Below, piece after piece: positions 1 to 6,225 of a stretch of DNA of 7,101 nt. This stretch comes from Acetobacteraceae bacterium. GTDB lineage: Bacteria > Pseudomonadota > Alphaproteobacteria > Acetobacterales > Acetobacteraceae. The notes beneath the pieces were generated by a model, which made no database searches, was not told the DNA's origin, and saw only the letters and a list, made by a program, of their open reading frames with translations. Within the stretch, counting starts at the first letter, position 1, and each line of letters starts with the position of its first letter. The position numbers were made by a program, and so were the translations under genes. The stretch spans positions 1 through 7,101 of the forward strand of contig JADGHI010000189.1 in NCBI GenBank assembly GCA_019689515.1, in the 5' to 3' direction.

Positions 1-51
1 GTCCACGGGGCAGGAGGCGCGTCGCACCCGGAGCGGCCGGGGCCGCAGCGC

Positions 52-954
52 ATGACCCAACCCCTTGGGCCCGGCGCTGCCGCCGCCGCAATGGCGCCGC
101 GCGGCAGCGGCGGCAGCGCCGCCACTGGCTCGGCCGAATACGCCTCGCCCGGCTTCGGCGAGCTGCGCGCCGGCAATCTCGGCGTGCGCATCGCGGAGAC
201 CGCGGCGGAGATCGACGCGGCTCAGGCGCTGCGATACCGCGTCTTCTACGAGGAGCTCGGCGCGCGCCCCGATGCAAGCACCGCCGCCGCGCGGCGCGAC
301 CGGGACGAATACGATGCCGTCGCGGACCACCTGCTGGTCGTGGATCACGACCGCGACGCGGGAGCGGGGGGCGTGGTCGGCACCTACCGCCTGATCCGCC
401 GCCCCGCCGCGGCACGGATCGGCCGGTTCTACTCCGCGGCCGAGTACGATATCTCCAGGATCGAGGCCTATCCAGGCAACATCCTGGAGCTCGGCCGGTC
501 CTGCGTGGATGCCGCATACCGAACGCGTGCCGTGCTGCAACTGCTCTGGCGCGGCATCGCGGCCTATGTGTTCAAGCACCGCATAGACCTGATGTTCGGC
601 TGCGCCTCGCTGCCGGGCACCGACCTCGACGCGCTCGCCGCGCAGCTTACCTACCTGCACGCCAACCACCTGGCGCCCGAGGCGCTGCGCCCGCGTGCGC
701 TGCCGGAGCGCTACGTCGAGATGCGCCGGCTCGACCCGGCGACGATCGACGCACGCGCTGCACTGAACGCGCTGCCGCCGCTCATCAAGGGCTATCTGCG
801 GCTCGGCGGCTTCGTCGGCGACGGGGCGGTGCTGGATCACCAGTTCAACACCACCGACGTCTCCGTCGTGGTGAAGACCGACCTCGTCACCGAAAAATAC
901 TACCGCCACTACGAGCGGATGGCCGGCGGCCGCGGCGCGGAGCCGGTGGAGTAG
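52..954 (+). CDS. olsB: OlsB-like L-ornithine N-alpha-acyltransferase (GNAT fold)
   Basis: Predicted to transfer a 3-hydroxyacyl group from acyl carrier protein to the alpha-amino group of ornithine, giving lyso-ornithine lipid, the first step of phosphorus-free ornithine membrane lipids. The 300-residue protein has the hallmarks of the OlsB/COG3176 family (Pfam Acetyltransf_5): RYRVFYEELGA at 61-71, DEYDAVADHLLVVD at 85-98, GTYRLI at 110-115, FYSAAEYDI at 126-134, LELGRSCVD at 145-153, FGCASLPGTD at 182-191, and the C-terminal block LPPLIKGYLRLGG at 241-253. Length is normal for the family. The first 40 residues are Ala/Gly-rich and unconserved. The frame has no stop back to base 1 and no good ribosome binding site precedes the ATG at 52, so the start could lie further left, or at the ATG at 91. 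The partner O-acyltransferase olsA is not in the window. Function by family is fairly sure; the exact amino-acid acceptor (ornithine or another) is inferred. Confidence 0.87.
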   Translation: MTQPLGPGAAAAAMAPRGSGGSAATGSAEYASPGFGELRAGNLGVRIAETAAEIDAAQALRYRVFYEELGARPDASTAAARRDRDEYDAVADHLLVVDHDRDAGAGGVVGTYRLIRRPAAARIGRFYSAAEYDISRIEAYPGNILELGRSCVDAAYRTRAVLQLLWRGIAAYVFKHRIDLMFGCASLPGTDLDALAAQLTYLHANHLAPEALRPRALPERYVEMRRLDPATIDARAALNALPPLIKGYLRLGGFVGDGAVLDHQFNTTDVSVVVKTDLVTEKYYRHYERMAGGRGAEPVE

Positions 955-982
955 CGCGCCGCCGGGGGCTCCCCCGCCGCGT

Positions 983-1011
983 GTGACAAGCGGCGCGCGC
1001 CTGCGTAGCTT
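983..1011 (+). promoter_or_regulatory. Candidate sigma70-type promoter for the dehydrogenase-ligase-receptor operon
   Basis: GTGACA at 983-988 matches five of six bases of the -35 consensus. It is followed after exactly 17 bp by TAGCTT at 1006-1011, a poor (three of six) -10 match. The spacer contains the 10-bp palindrome GGCGCGCGCC at 992-1001, and five-base inverted arms (GCCGC at 976-980, GCGGC at 990-994) flank the -35 box; either could be an operator, but both are easy to get by chance at this GC content. The 90-bp gap between the acyltransferase stop and the dehydrogenase start is the only room for a promoter of the downstream trio short of reading through from upstream. Prediction by eye only. 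Confidence 0.35.
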
Positions 1012-1027
1012 CGCCCCTTCCCGGCGC

Positions 1028-1034
1028 AAGGAGG
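1028..1034 (+). promoter_or_regulatory. Strong Shine-Dalgarno site before the dehydrogenase
   Basis: AAGGAGG lies 10 bases before the ATG at 1045, a near-perfect complement to the 16S rRNA tail. A second partial site, AGGAG at 1038-1042, sits too close to the ATG to be the main one. This supports 1045 as the true start and suggests the first gene of the trio is well translated. Confidence 0.7.
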
Positions 1035-1044
1035 GGCAGGAGCG

Positions 1045-2214
1045 ATGCAGACCGGAACCTACAGCTACCCGCCGATGGAGCGCGTGATCTACGGCCGTCC
1101 CTTCGCCGAGGCGCTGGCCGAGGAGGTCGCGCGGCTTGGCGCTGGCGCCGTGTTCCTGATGGCGGGCGGCACGCTCTCGCGCGAAACCGATGTGGTGCGC
1201 CAGGTCCAGGATGCGCTCGGCGCGCGGCTCGCCGGCGTCTGGACGCGCATGGGCGCGCACTCGCCCCGCACCGATGTGGTCGCCGCGGCGAACGCGGCGC
1301 GCGAGGCGAAGGCGGACCTGATCGTCACCCTGGGCGGCGGCTCGGTCACGGACGGCGCGAAGATGGTCGGCTTCTGCCTCGGCAACGAGGTGACCGACCC
1401 GGCGCAGCTCGACGCCTTCGCCGCGCGGATGGGGCCGGACGGCAAGCTGGTCCGCCCGCCCGCGAAGCCCTCGCCGCTGCGCTCGATCGCCATCCCGACC
1501 ACGCTCTCGGCCGGGGAGTTCTCCGCCACCGCGGGCTGCACCGACACGGTGCGCCAGGTGAAGCAGAGCTACGCCCACCCGACGATGATGCCGCGCGTCG
1601 TCATCCTCGATCCGGCGGTGACGCGGCACACGCCGGAATGGTTGTTCCTCTCCACCGGCATCCGCGCGGTGGACCATGCGGTCGAGGACCTCTGCTCCAC
1701 CAATTCCCAGCCCTTCTCGGACGGCGCCTCGTTGCACGCGCTGCGGCTGCTCTCGCGCGGGCTGCCGGCGGTACACGACGATCCGACGGACCTCGCGGCG
1801 CGGCTCGACTGCCAATTGGGCGCCTGGATGTCCATGGTAGGCTCGCAGGTCGGCGTGATGAAGGGTGCGAGCCACGGCATCGGCCACATGCTGGGCGGCA
1901 CCGCCGGCGTGCCGCATGGCTACACCTCCTGCGTCATGCTGCCCCATGTGCTGCGCTTCAACGCGCCGGTGAACGCCGAGCGCCAGCGCTGGGTCAGCGA
2001 GGCGATGGGCCGCCCCGGCATGGCCGCGGGCGACGTGGTGGCGGAGCTGGTGGCGCGGCTTGGCCTGCCGCGGCGGCTGCGCGATCTCGGCGTGCCGGCG
2101 GAGCTGCTCGACCGCATCGCGGCGGAGTCCATGCACGACCGCTACATTCCGGCGAACCCCCGACCGATCAGGAGCGCGACGGTGGTCCGCCATCTGCTCG
2201 ACCTGGCCTGGTAA
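1045..2214 (+). CDS. Iron-containing alcohol dehydrogenase family protein, maleylacetate reductase-like
   Basis: A 389-residue NAD(P)-dependent oxidoreductase of the group III (Fe-ADH) superfamily, cytoplasmic, with no signal peptide. The N-terminal dinucleotide-binding half carries the signature LGGGSVTDGAKM (96-107). The C-terminal half carries the usual histidines: H211 in VDHAVE, H277 and H281 in GASHGIGHMLG, and H291 in VPHGY. The N-terminal RVIYG (13-17) and C-terminal NPRPI (371-375) resemble maleylacetate reductases more than simple alcohol dehydrogenases. The position four residues before H211, normally a metal-binding Asp (Asn in many maleylacetate reductases), is Arg207. The metal requirement, and whether the enzyme is a reductase or an alcohol dehydrogenase, are therefore open. 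It is the first gene of a close-packed trio, ending 18 bp before the acyl-CoA ligase. Family assignment is firm; substrate is unknown. A maleylacetate or other keto-acid substrate is only a hypothesis. Confidence 0.92.
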   Translation: MQTGTYSYPPMERVIYGRPFAEALAEEVARLGAGAVFLMAGGTLSRETDVVRQVQDALGARLAGVWTRMGAHSPRTDVVAAANAAREAKADLIVTLGGGSVTDGAKMVGFCLGNEVTDPAQLDAFAARMGPDGKLVRPPAKPSPLRSIAIPTTLSAGEFSATAGCTDTVRQVKQSYAHPTMMPRVVILDPAVTRHTPEWLFLSTGIRAVDHAVEDLCSTNSQPFSDGASLHALRLLSRGLPAVHDDPTDLAARLDCQLGAWMSMVGSQVGVMKGASHGIGHMLGGTAGVPHGYTSCVMLPHVLRFNAPVNAERQRWVSEAMGRPGMAAGDVVAELVARLGLPRRLRDLGVPAELLDRIAAESMHDRYIPANPRPIRSATVVRHLLDLAW

Positions 2215-2232
2215 CGAAGTGAGACGACCGAA

Positions 2233-4383
2233 ATGACCAGTGTTCCCGTGCCCGAGGGCCATGTGCCCGACCGCATCCCCCTCGCGCGCATCGTCGGCCC
2301 GCGCTCCGTCGCCGTGGTCGGGGCCTCGGAGGACGTCGGCAAGTTCGGCGGGCGGGTGATCCACTACCTCATCAAGCACGGCTTTCCGGGGCGGCTGGTG
2401 CCGATCAACCCGAACCGCCCGGCGATCCGCGGGCTGCCGGCCTTCCCGAGCCTCGCCGCCCTGCCGGAGCCGGTGGACGTCGCGATCCTCGCCGTGCCGG
2501 TCGCGCATCTGGAGGCGCAGATCACGGAGGCCGCCGCGGCGGGGGTCGGCGCCTGCATCGTCATCACCGCCAAGCTCGCGGAGTCCGGCCCGGAGGGCGC
2601 GGCGCTGCAGGAGCGCGTCGTCCGCATCGCCCGCGGCGCCGGGATGCGGCTCGTCGGTCCCAATTGCCTCGGCATCTTCAACCCGGTGGACCGGGCGATG
2701 CTCAGCTCCAGCCTCGCGCTGGAGGGGGAGGGATTCGCCCCGGGCGGCATCGGCGTGATCAGCCAGTCGGGCGCGCTGATGGGCACGCTGGTCTCGCTCG
2801 CGCATGACCACGGTGCGCGGTTCAGCCGCTGCATCTCGGTCGGCAACCAGGCGGACCTCGAGCTCTGCGACTTCCTCGACTACCTGATTGCCGACGAGGC
2901 CACGCGCGTGATCGCGCTCTACATCGAGGGTCTGCGCAGCCCGGAGCGGTTCCGCGCGCAGCTCCGGCAGGCGCGCGCGGCGGGCAAGCCGGTGCTCATC
3001 GTCAAGGCCGGGCGAAGCGAGGCGGGCGTGCAGGCCGCGCGCTCGCACACCGCGAGCCTCGCCGGCTCCTACGAGGCCTTCGCGGCGGTCTGCCGCGACG
3101 TCGGCGCGGTGCTGCTCGACGACTGGGTGCCGATGGTGCTGGCCGCCGACGCGCTCGACCGCCTGCCGCGCCTCAAGGCGCCGGGGCGCGGCGTGGCGGT
3201 GCTGGCGAGCTCGGGCGGCAGCACGGCGATCCTGGTGGACCAGCTTCCGGACGCGGGCCTCCGCCTCGCCACGCTCTCGGAGGCGACGAAGGCGGTGCTG
3301 GCGGAATGGCTGCCGCCCACACACCTGCATCTGCCGGTGGATACGGGCAATTTCCGCGAAGGCACCTCGGCGGCCGGAATCAATGCCGTGGTCCGCGCCT
3401 TCGCCGCTGATCCGGACATCGGCTCGATCGTGGTGCCGATGACCACCAGCCCGCGCATGGCCGCCAACGCCGCGCTGATGCCGCCGCTGGCGCGCGAGGG
3501 TGATATCCCGCTGCTCTACGTGATGGGCGCCGGCGCGGTGGGCGATGAGGCGCGCGCGGCGATGCGCGCCGCCGACTTCCCTTACTACGACCGCGCCTCC
3601 GATGCGCTCGCGGTGTTGCGCGCGCTGGAGGCAGAGGCGGAGGGCCGTGCCCGCGCCGGCGTTCCACCGCCCGAGCGTCCCGCCGGTGCCGGGCCGGCCA
3701 TCCCGGAGGGCCTGCCCGATGAGGGCATGCTGACCGAGGCCGAGGCGAAGCGGCTGCTCGCCGCTTACGGCATCCCGACGACGCGCGAGCGCCTCGCCAC
3801 CGACGCCGAGGCGGCGGTGCGTGCGGCGGAGGCGATCGGCTACCCTGTGGTGCTGAAGGGCGTCAGCCGTGCCGTGGTGCACAAGAGCGATCTCGGCCTG
3901 GTGCGCCTCGGCCTCGCCGACGCCGCCGCGGTGCGCGCCGCCTTCGCCGAGGTCGCCGCGGCGCTGGATCGCGCCGCGCCCGGCGGCATGGAAGGCTGCC
4001 TCGTGCAGGAGATGGCGCAGGGTGGTGCCGCCGAGTTGATCCTCGGCGCGCGGCACGATCCGGATTTCGGCCCGATGGTGCTGGTCGGCCTCGGCGGCGT
4101 CCTGGTCGAGCTCTTGCGCGACGTGCAGATTGCCCCCGCGCCGGTCTCCCTCGCGGATGCGGAGGCGATGCTGCGCCGCCTGCGGCTCTGGCCCGTGCTC
4201 ACGGGCGTGCGCGGCCGGCCGCCGGCCGATGTCGCGGCGGCGGCGGAGGCGCTGGTCCGCCTGTCCTGGCTCGCCGCCGATCTCGGGCCACGCCTGGCCG
4301 AGCTCGATGTCAATCCGCTGATCCTGCGGGGGGCCGGGCAGGGAAGCATCGCAGTGGACGCCCGTGCCGTGTTAAGAAAATAG
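2233..4383 (+). CDS. ADP-forming acyl-CoA ligase (acetate--CoA ligase family), fused alpha-beta
   Basis: Predicted to couple a carboxylic acid, CoA and ATP to an acyl-CoA, ADP and phosphate (or the reverse), through a phosphohistidine. The 716-residue protein is the single-chain alpha-beta form. A CoA-binding Rossmann domain spans about 16-150 (VAVVGAS at 26-32, LVGPNCLG at 140-147). A succinyl-CoA-ligase-like domain follows with ISQSGALMG and the phosphohistidine loop GRSEAGVQAARSHTASLAG, whose histidine is H272. A further domain starts near 320 (LASSGGS at 324-330). After a Pro/Ala/Gly-rich linker (about 468-495) comes an ATP-grasp domain (about 497-716) with YPVVLK (537-542), VVHKSDLG (548-555) and ELDVNPL (690-696). 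H550 matches by motif the second catalytic histidine described in archaeal ADP-forming acetyl-CoA synthetase beta subunits, so both catalytic sites look intact. There is no C-terminal GNAT domain, which argues against a Pat-type protein acetyltransferase. The Shine-Dalgarno before the ATG is weak (GTGAGA), suggesting coupling to the gene 18 bp upstream. The acid substrate cannot be read from sequence. Confidence 0.92.
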   Translation: MTSVPVPEGHVPDRIPLARIVGPRSVAVVGASEDVGKFGGRVIHYLIKHGFPGRLVPINPNRPAIRGLPAFPSLAALPEPVDVAILAVPVAHLEAQITEAAAAGVGACIVITAKLAESGPEGAALQERVVRIARGAGMRLVGPNCLGIFNPVDRAMLSSSLALEGEGFAPGGIGVISQSGALMGTLVSLAHDHGARFSRCISVGNQADLELCDFLDYLIADEATRVIALYIEGLRSPERFRAQLRQARAAGKPVLIVKAGRSEAGVQAARSHTASLAGSYEAFAAVCRDVGAVLLDDWVPMVLAADALDRLPRLKAPGRGVAVLASSGGSTAILVDQLPDAGLRLATLSEATKAVLAEWLPPTHLHLPVDTGNFREGTSAAGINAVVRAFAADPDIGSIVVPMTTSPRMAANAALMPPLAREGDIPLLYVMGAGAVGDEARAAMRAADFPYYDRASDALAVLRALEAEAEGRARAGVPPPERPAGAGPAIPEGLPDEGMLTEAEAKRLLAAYGIPTTRERLATDAEAAVRAAEAIGYPVVLKGVSRAVVHKSDLGLVRLGLADAAAVRAAFAEVAAALDRAAPGGMEGCLVQEMAQGGAAELILGARHDPDFGPMVLVGLGGVLVELLRDVQIAPAPVSLADAEAMLRRLRLWPVLTGVRGRPPADVAAAAEALVRLSWLAADLGPRLAELDVNPLILRGAGQGSIAVDARAVLRK

Positions 4384-4403
4384 GCAATCAAGAACGGACG
4401 GAT

Positions 4404-4410
4404 GGGAGGA
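4404..4410 (+). promoter_or_regulatory. Shine-Dalgarno site of the Bug-type receptor gene
   Basis: GGGAGGA lies seven bases before the ATG at 4418, good spacing and complementarity. It fixes this start, which also gives a complete export signal, and points to independent efficient translation of the receptor within the operon. Confidence 0.65.
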
Positions 4411-4417
4411 CGTCGCC

Positions 4418-5419
4418 ATGCACAACAACAATCCTGTCACGCGCCGGGGCCTTGCGGCCCTGGCCGGGGGTGGCGCGCTCGCCGCCGCCGGGCTTCGTCC
4501 AGGTGCGGCGCACGCGCAGCAGCAGCACGATTGGCCGAACCGGCCCATCACGGTGATCGCGCCCTATCCGCCCGGTGGCACCACCGATCTTTCCGCGCGG
4601 CCGGTGGCGCTGAAGCTCACCGAGATCCTCGGCCAGCCGGTCGTGGTGGAGAACCGCGCCGGCGCCGGCGGGAGCATCGGCGCCGCGCTGGTCGCGCGGG
4701 CCGCCCCTGACGGCTACACGCTGATGCTGTTCGCGACCGCGATCCTGACCATCAGCCCGCACATCATGAACCTGCCCTACGATCCGGCGACGGCCTTTAC
4801 GCCGGTATCGATGGTGAGCGTCGCCTATGGCGTGATCGCGGCTCACCCCTCGGTGCCGTTCCGCGATGTCGCCGGGCTGATCGCCTACGCCAAGGCGAAT
4901 CCGGGCCGGCTCCGCTTCGGCTCGGCGGGGAACGGCACCATCACCCAGCTCTCCGGGGAGCTGTTCGCCGACGCCACCGGCATCCGGATCGAGCACGTGC
5001 CCTATCGCGGCTCGGCGCCGTCGCTCACCGACCTGCTGGCGAACCGCGTACAGCTCCTCTTCGACTCTGTCGCGATCCCGGCGATCCGCGAGGGGCGGGC
5101 GATCGCGCTGGCGACCAACGCGCCGACGCGCAACCCGCAACTGCCCGACGTGCCGACGATGCGCGAGCTGGGGCTGGAGCATGCCGAGGCGATACCCTGG
5201 TTCGGCATCGCTGCGCCCGCCGGCCTGCCGGCGCCGGTCCTGGCGAAACTGACCTCGGGGTTGCAGCAGGCGCTGGCCTCGCCCGACGTCGCGCGGGCGA
5301 TGGAGCCGATGGGCCTCACCCCGACCTTCGAGGCCGGCGAGGCCTTCGCCGAGCGCGTGCGCCGCGAACGGGAGCGATGGGGCGAGGTGGTGCGCCGGAT
5401 CGGCGCGCGGGCGCAGTAG
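4418..5419 (+). CDS. Bug/TctC-family periplasmic solute-binding protein of tripartite tricarboxylate transport type
   Basis: A 333-residue extracytoplasmic receptor expected to bind a small carboxylate or related solute and present it to a TctA/TctB-type transporter. The N terminus is an export signal with a twin-arginine pair (T8-R9-R10-G11-L12), an Ala/Gly/Leu hydrophobic stretch and a likely cleavage site after AHA at 31-33, so Tat export is likely. Mature-domain family hallmarks are WPNRPITVI near the start, PYPPGGTTD (49-57) in the ligand-binding loop, VVENRAGAGG, APDGYTLM, SAGNGT (169-174), HVPYRGSAP (193-201) and the late PDVPTMRELGL block. Length is typical. Tat-type signals are less usual than Sec signals in this family. 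No tctA or tctB gene is in the window, so this is an orphan receptor locally, as is common in bacteria with many Bug paralogues. It starts 34 bp after the ligase and is probably co-transcribed. Ligand unknown; the neighbours suggest an organic acid. Confidence 0.94.
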   Translation: MHNNNPVTRRGLAALAGGGALAAAGLRPGAAHAQQQHDWPNRPITVIAPYPPGGTTDLSARPVALKLTEILGQPVVVENRAGAGGSIGAALVARAAPDGYTLMLFATAILTISPHIMNLPYDPATAFTPVSMVSVAYGVIAAHPSVPFRDVAGLIAYAKANPGRLRFGSAGNGTITQLSGELFADATGIRIEHVPYRGSAPSLTDLLANRVQLLFDSVAIPAIREGRAIALATNAPTRNPQLPDVPTMRELGLEHAEAIPWFGIAAPAGLPAPVLAKLTSGLQQALASPDVARAMEPMGLTPTFEAGEAFAERVRRERERWGEVVRRIGARAQ

Positions 5420-5550
5420 CGTCGGGGCAGGGCAGGGGGCTCAGGGCGGCGGCGCGACGGGATCTGGCCGCTGCGTTGCCGCCGGCGGCCGTGCCTGGCC
5501 GCACCCCTGGCATCGCCGCGCTGCCGCCCGGCGGCAGGGCCTCCTTCGGC
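5420..5550. other. Convergent intergenic region, non-coding
   Basis: These 131 bp separate the stop codons of the plus-strand receptor gene and the minus-strand secreted-protein gene. They are very GC-rich and contain two self-complementary elements: GCCGCCGGCGGC at 5478-5489 and the 17-base interrupted palindrome at 5521-5537. I see no credible small gene. The expected role is transcription termination from both sides. Confidence 0.6.
5521..5537. terminator. Possible bidirectional terminator hairpin
   Basis: CTGCCGCCCGGCGGCAG has eight-base complementary arms around a single central base, folding as a six-base stem with a five-base loop. It sits 13 bp beyond the stop of the minus-strand gene and about 100 bp beyond the receptor stop, in the right place to serve both. 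Neither strand has a T-tract after it, so it is not a classical intrinsic terminator; it may pause polymerase or protect RNA ends. Confidence 0.35.
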
Positions 5551-6105
5551 TCAGGGCAGCACCAGATCCACCAGCGCGCAGGTGTTCACGCTCCGGCGCT
5601 CCAGCGCCTGGCCGTTCGTGTACACCACCCGCACGTCGTTCACGCACATGCCCGCCGGCAGACGGATGATGAGGGCCTGCCCCGCCGGCAGCACGTTCTG
5701 CCCCAGCCGGTCCGGGCCCCAATTCGTGTCCTGCGAGGAGGAGACATAGACCTCGTAGATCGTCACCGGGCTGCGGTTGACCAGCCGGAAGGAGGGATCG
5801 GCGCTCACCTGCTGCGGCATGGCCTGCGCCGGCGGTGCGGCCGGGGCGTTGCCCGGCGCCTGCTCCAGCGGATGCGGCTGACGTCCGGGATCGGCGCCGT
5901 AGTAGTGCATCATCATCCGCCGTCGCTGGTCGTTCTGCAGGAAGGTGTCGATCAGCGAGGAGTGCGGGTTGTTCCAGATGCGCCCCGTATAGGGGTTGCG
6001 CCACTCGCCGCCCTGCTGCGCCGCGGCCGGGCCGGCGAGGGCGATGGCGAGCGTGCCCGCCGCCAGCTGGGCGGCGGGGCGGCGGATGGTCGTGAGGCTC
6101 AACAT
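5551..6105 (-). CDS. Small secreted protein of unknown function with two C-terminal-half cysteines
   Basis: A 184-residue protein I cannot assign to a named family. I start it at the ATG at 6105: the ORF also opens from a GTG at 6162, but the ATG follows TAAGGGACG at sensible spacing and gives a clean signal peptide (hydrophobic LAAGTLAIALAGPAAA, cleavage near residues 29-30). The mature protein begins with a WRNPYTGRIWNNPHSS segment and a polar stretch with MMMHYY (64-69), then a Pro/Ala/Gln linker (about 73-103). A compact beta-rich C-terminal domain follows from FRLVNRSP (106-113), with NWGPDRLG (128-135), RLPAGMC (148-154) and VRVVY (158-162). C154 and C176 are the only cysteines and could form a disulfide in the periplasm. 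The C-terminal domain looks like one I associate with small secreted proteins of high-GC alphaproteobacteria, but I cannot name a Pfam family. It lies 120 bp downstream of argG on the same strand. Confidence 0.82.
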   Translation of the reverse strand: MLSLTTIRRPAAQLAAGTLAIALAGPAAAQQGGEWRNPYTGRIWNNPHSSLIDTFLQNDQRRRMMMHYYGADPGRQPHPLEQAPGNAPAAPPAQAMPQQVSADPSFRLVNRSPVTIYEVYVSSSQDTNWGPDRLGQNVLPAGQALIIRLPAGMCVNDVRVVYTNGQALERRSVNTCALVDLVLP

Positions 6106-6225
6106 GCCGCTGCGTCCCTTACCGCGCCCACCGCCGATGGCGGGCGCCGTCCGGGAGAGCACTAGCGGAGCTTCGTTTCGCTCCGATGTCGCGCCGCGTT
6201 TCGTGCGTGTCGCGCGCGTGGAGGG
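6106..6225. other. Intergenic spacer between argG and the secreted-protein gene
   Basis: These 120 bp hold the ribosome binding site of the minus-strand secreted-protein gene (AAGGGA in the minus-strand reading, around 6115-6120) and the hairpin at 6166-6185. I found no well-spaced -35/-10 pair on the minus strand. The downstream gene may have its own unrecognised promoter or be reached by read-through from argG. Confidence 0.5.
6166..6185 (-). terminator. Possible hairpin downstream of argG
   Basis: A perfect six-base stem (CGGAGC at 6166-6171 pairing with GCTCCG at 6180-6185) closes an eight-base loop, starting about 40 bp after the argG stop. It is not followed by a T-run on the minus strand, so it is at best a weak or attenuating terminator. 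The local sequence is less GC-monotonous than its surroundings, which makes the perfect stem slightly more notable. Confidence 0.3.

Noticed and set aside
963..976. GC-only inverted repeat just after the acyltransferase stop, considered as a terminator
   Set aside because: The stem is only about five base pairs with a tiny loop and no T-tract follows. This is too weak to call in sequence this GC-rich.
1638..2222. A 194-codon plus-strand frame inside the dehydrogenase gene
   Set aside because: It is a +1-type shadow of the dehydrogenase with low-complexity Arg/Gly/Ala content. The dehydrogenase frame is continuous with all family motifs, so there is no frameshift to explain.
2233..4383. Pat-type protein lysine acetyltransferase as an alternative identity for the ligase
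   Set aside because: The protein ends after the ATP-grasp domain with no GNAT domain at either end, and both catalytic histidine motifs are intact.
4388..5182. A 264-codon minus-strand open frame antisense to the receptor gene
   Set aside because: Rich in Arg, Gly, Asp and His in a pattern typical of the reverse complement of a GC-rich gene. The plus strand encodes a clear Bug-family protein.
5478..5489. Perfect 12-base palindrome GCCGCCGGCGGC in the convergent gap
   Set aside because: It has no loop and is made only of G and C, easily arising by chance here. The 5521-5537 element is the better terminator candidate, so this is mentioned only as part of the intergenic region.
5377..6165. A 262-codon plus-strand open frame across the convergent region and the secreted-protein gene
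   Set aside because: Arg/His/Ala-rich composition without recognisable motifs, overlapping the end of the receptor gene. The opposite strand has a signal peptide, a ribosome binding site and a coherent domain.
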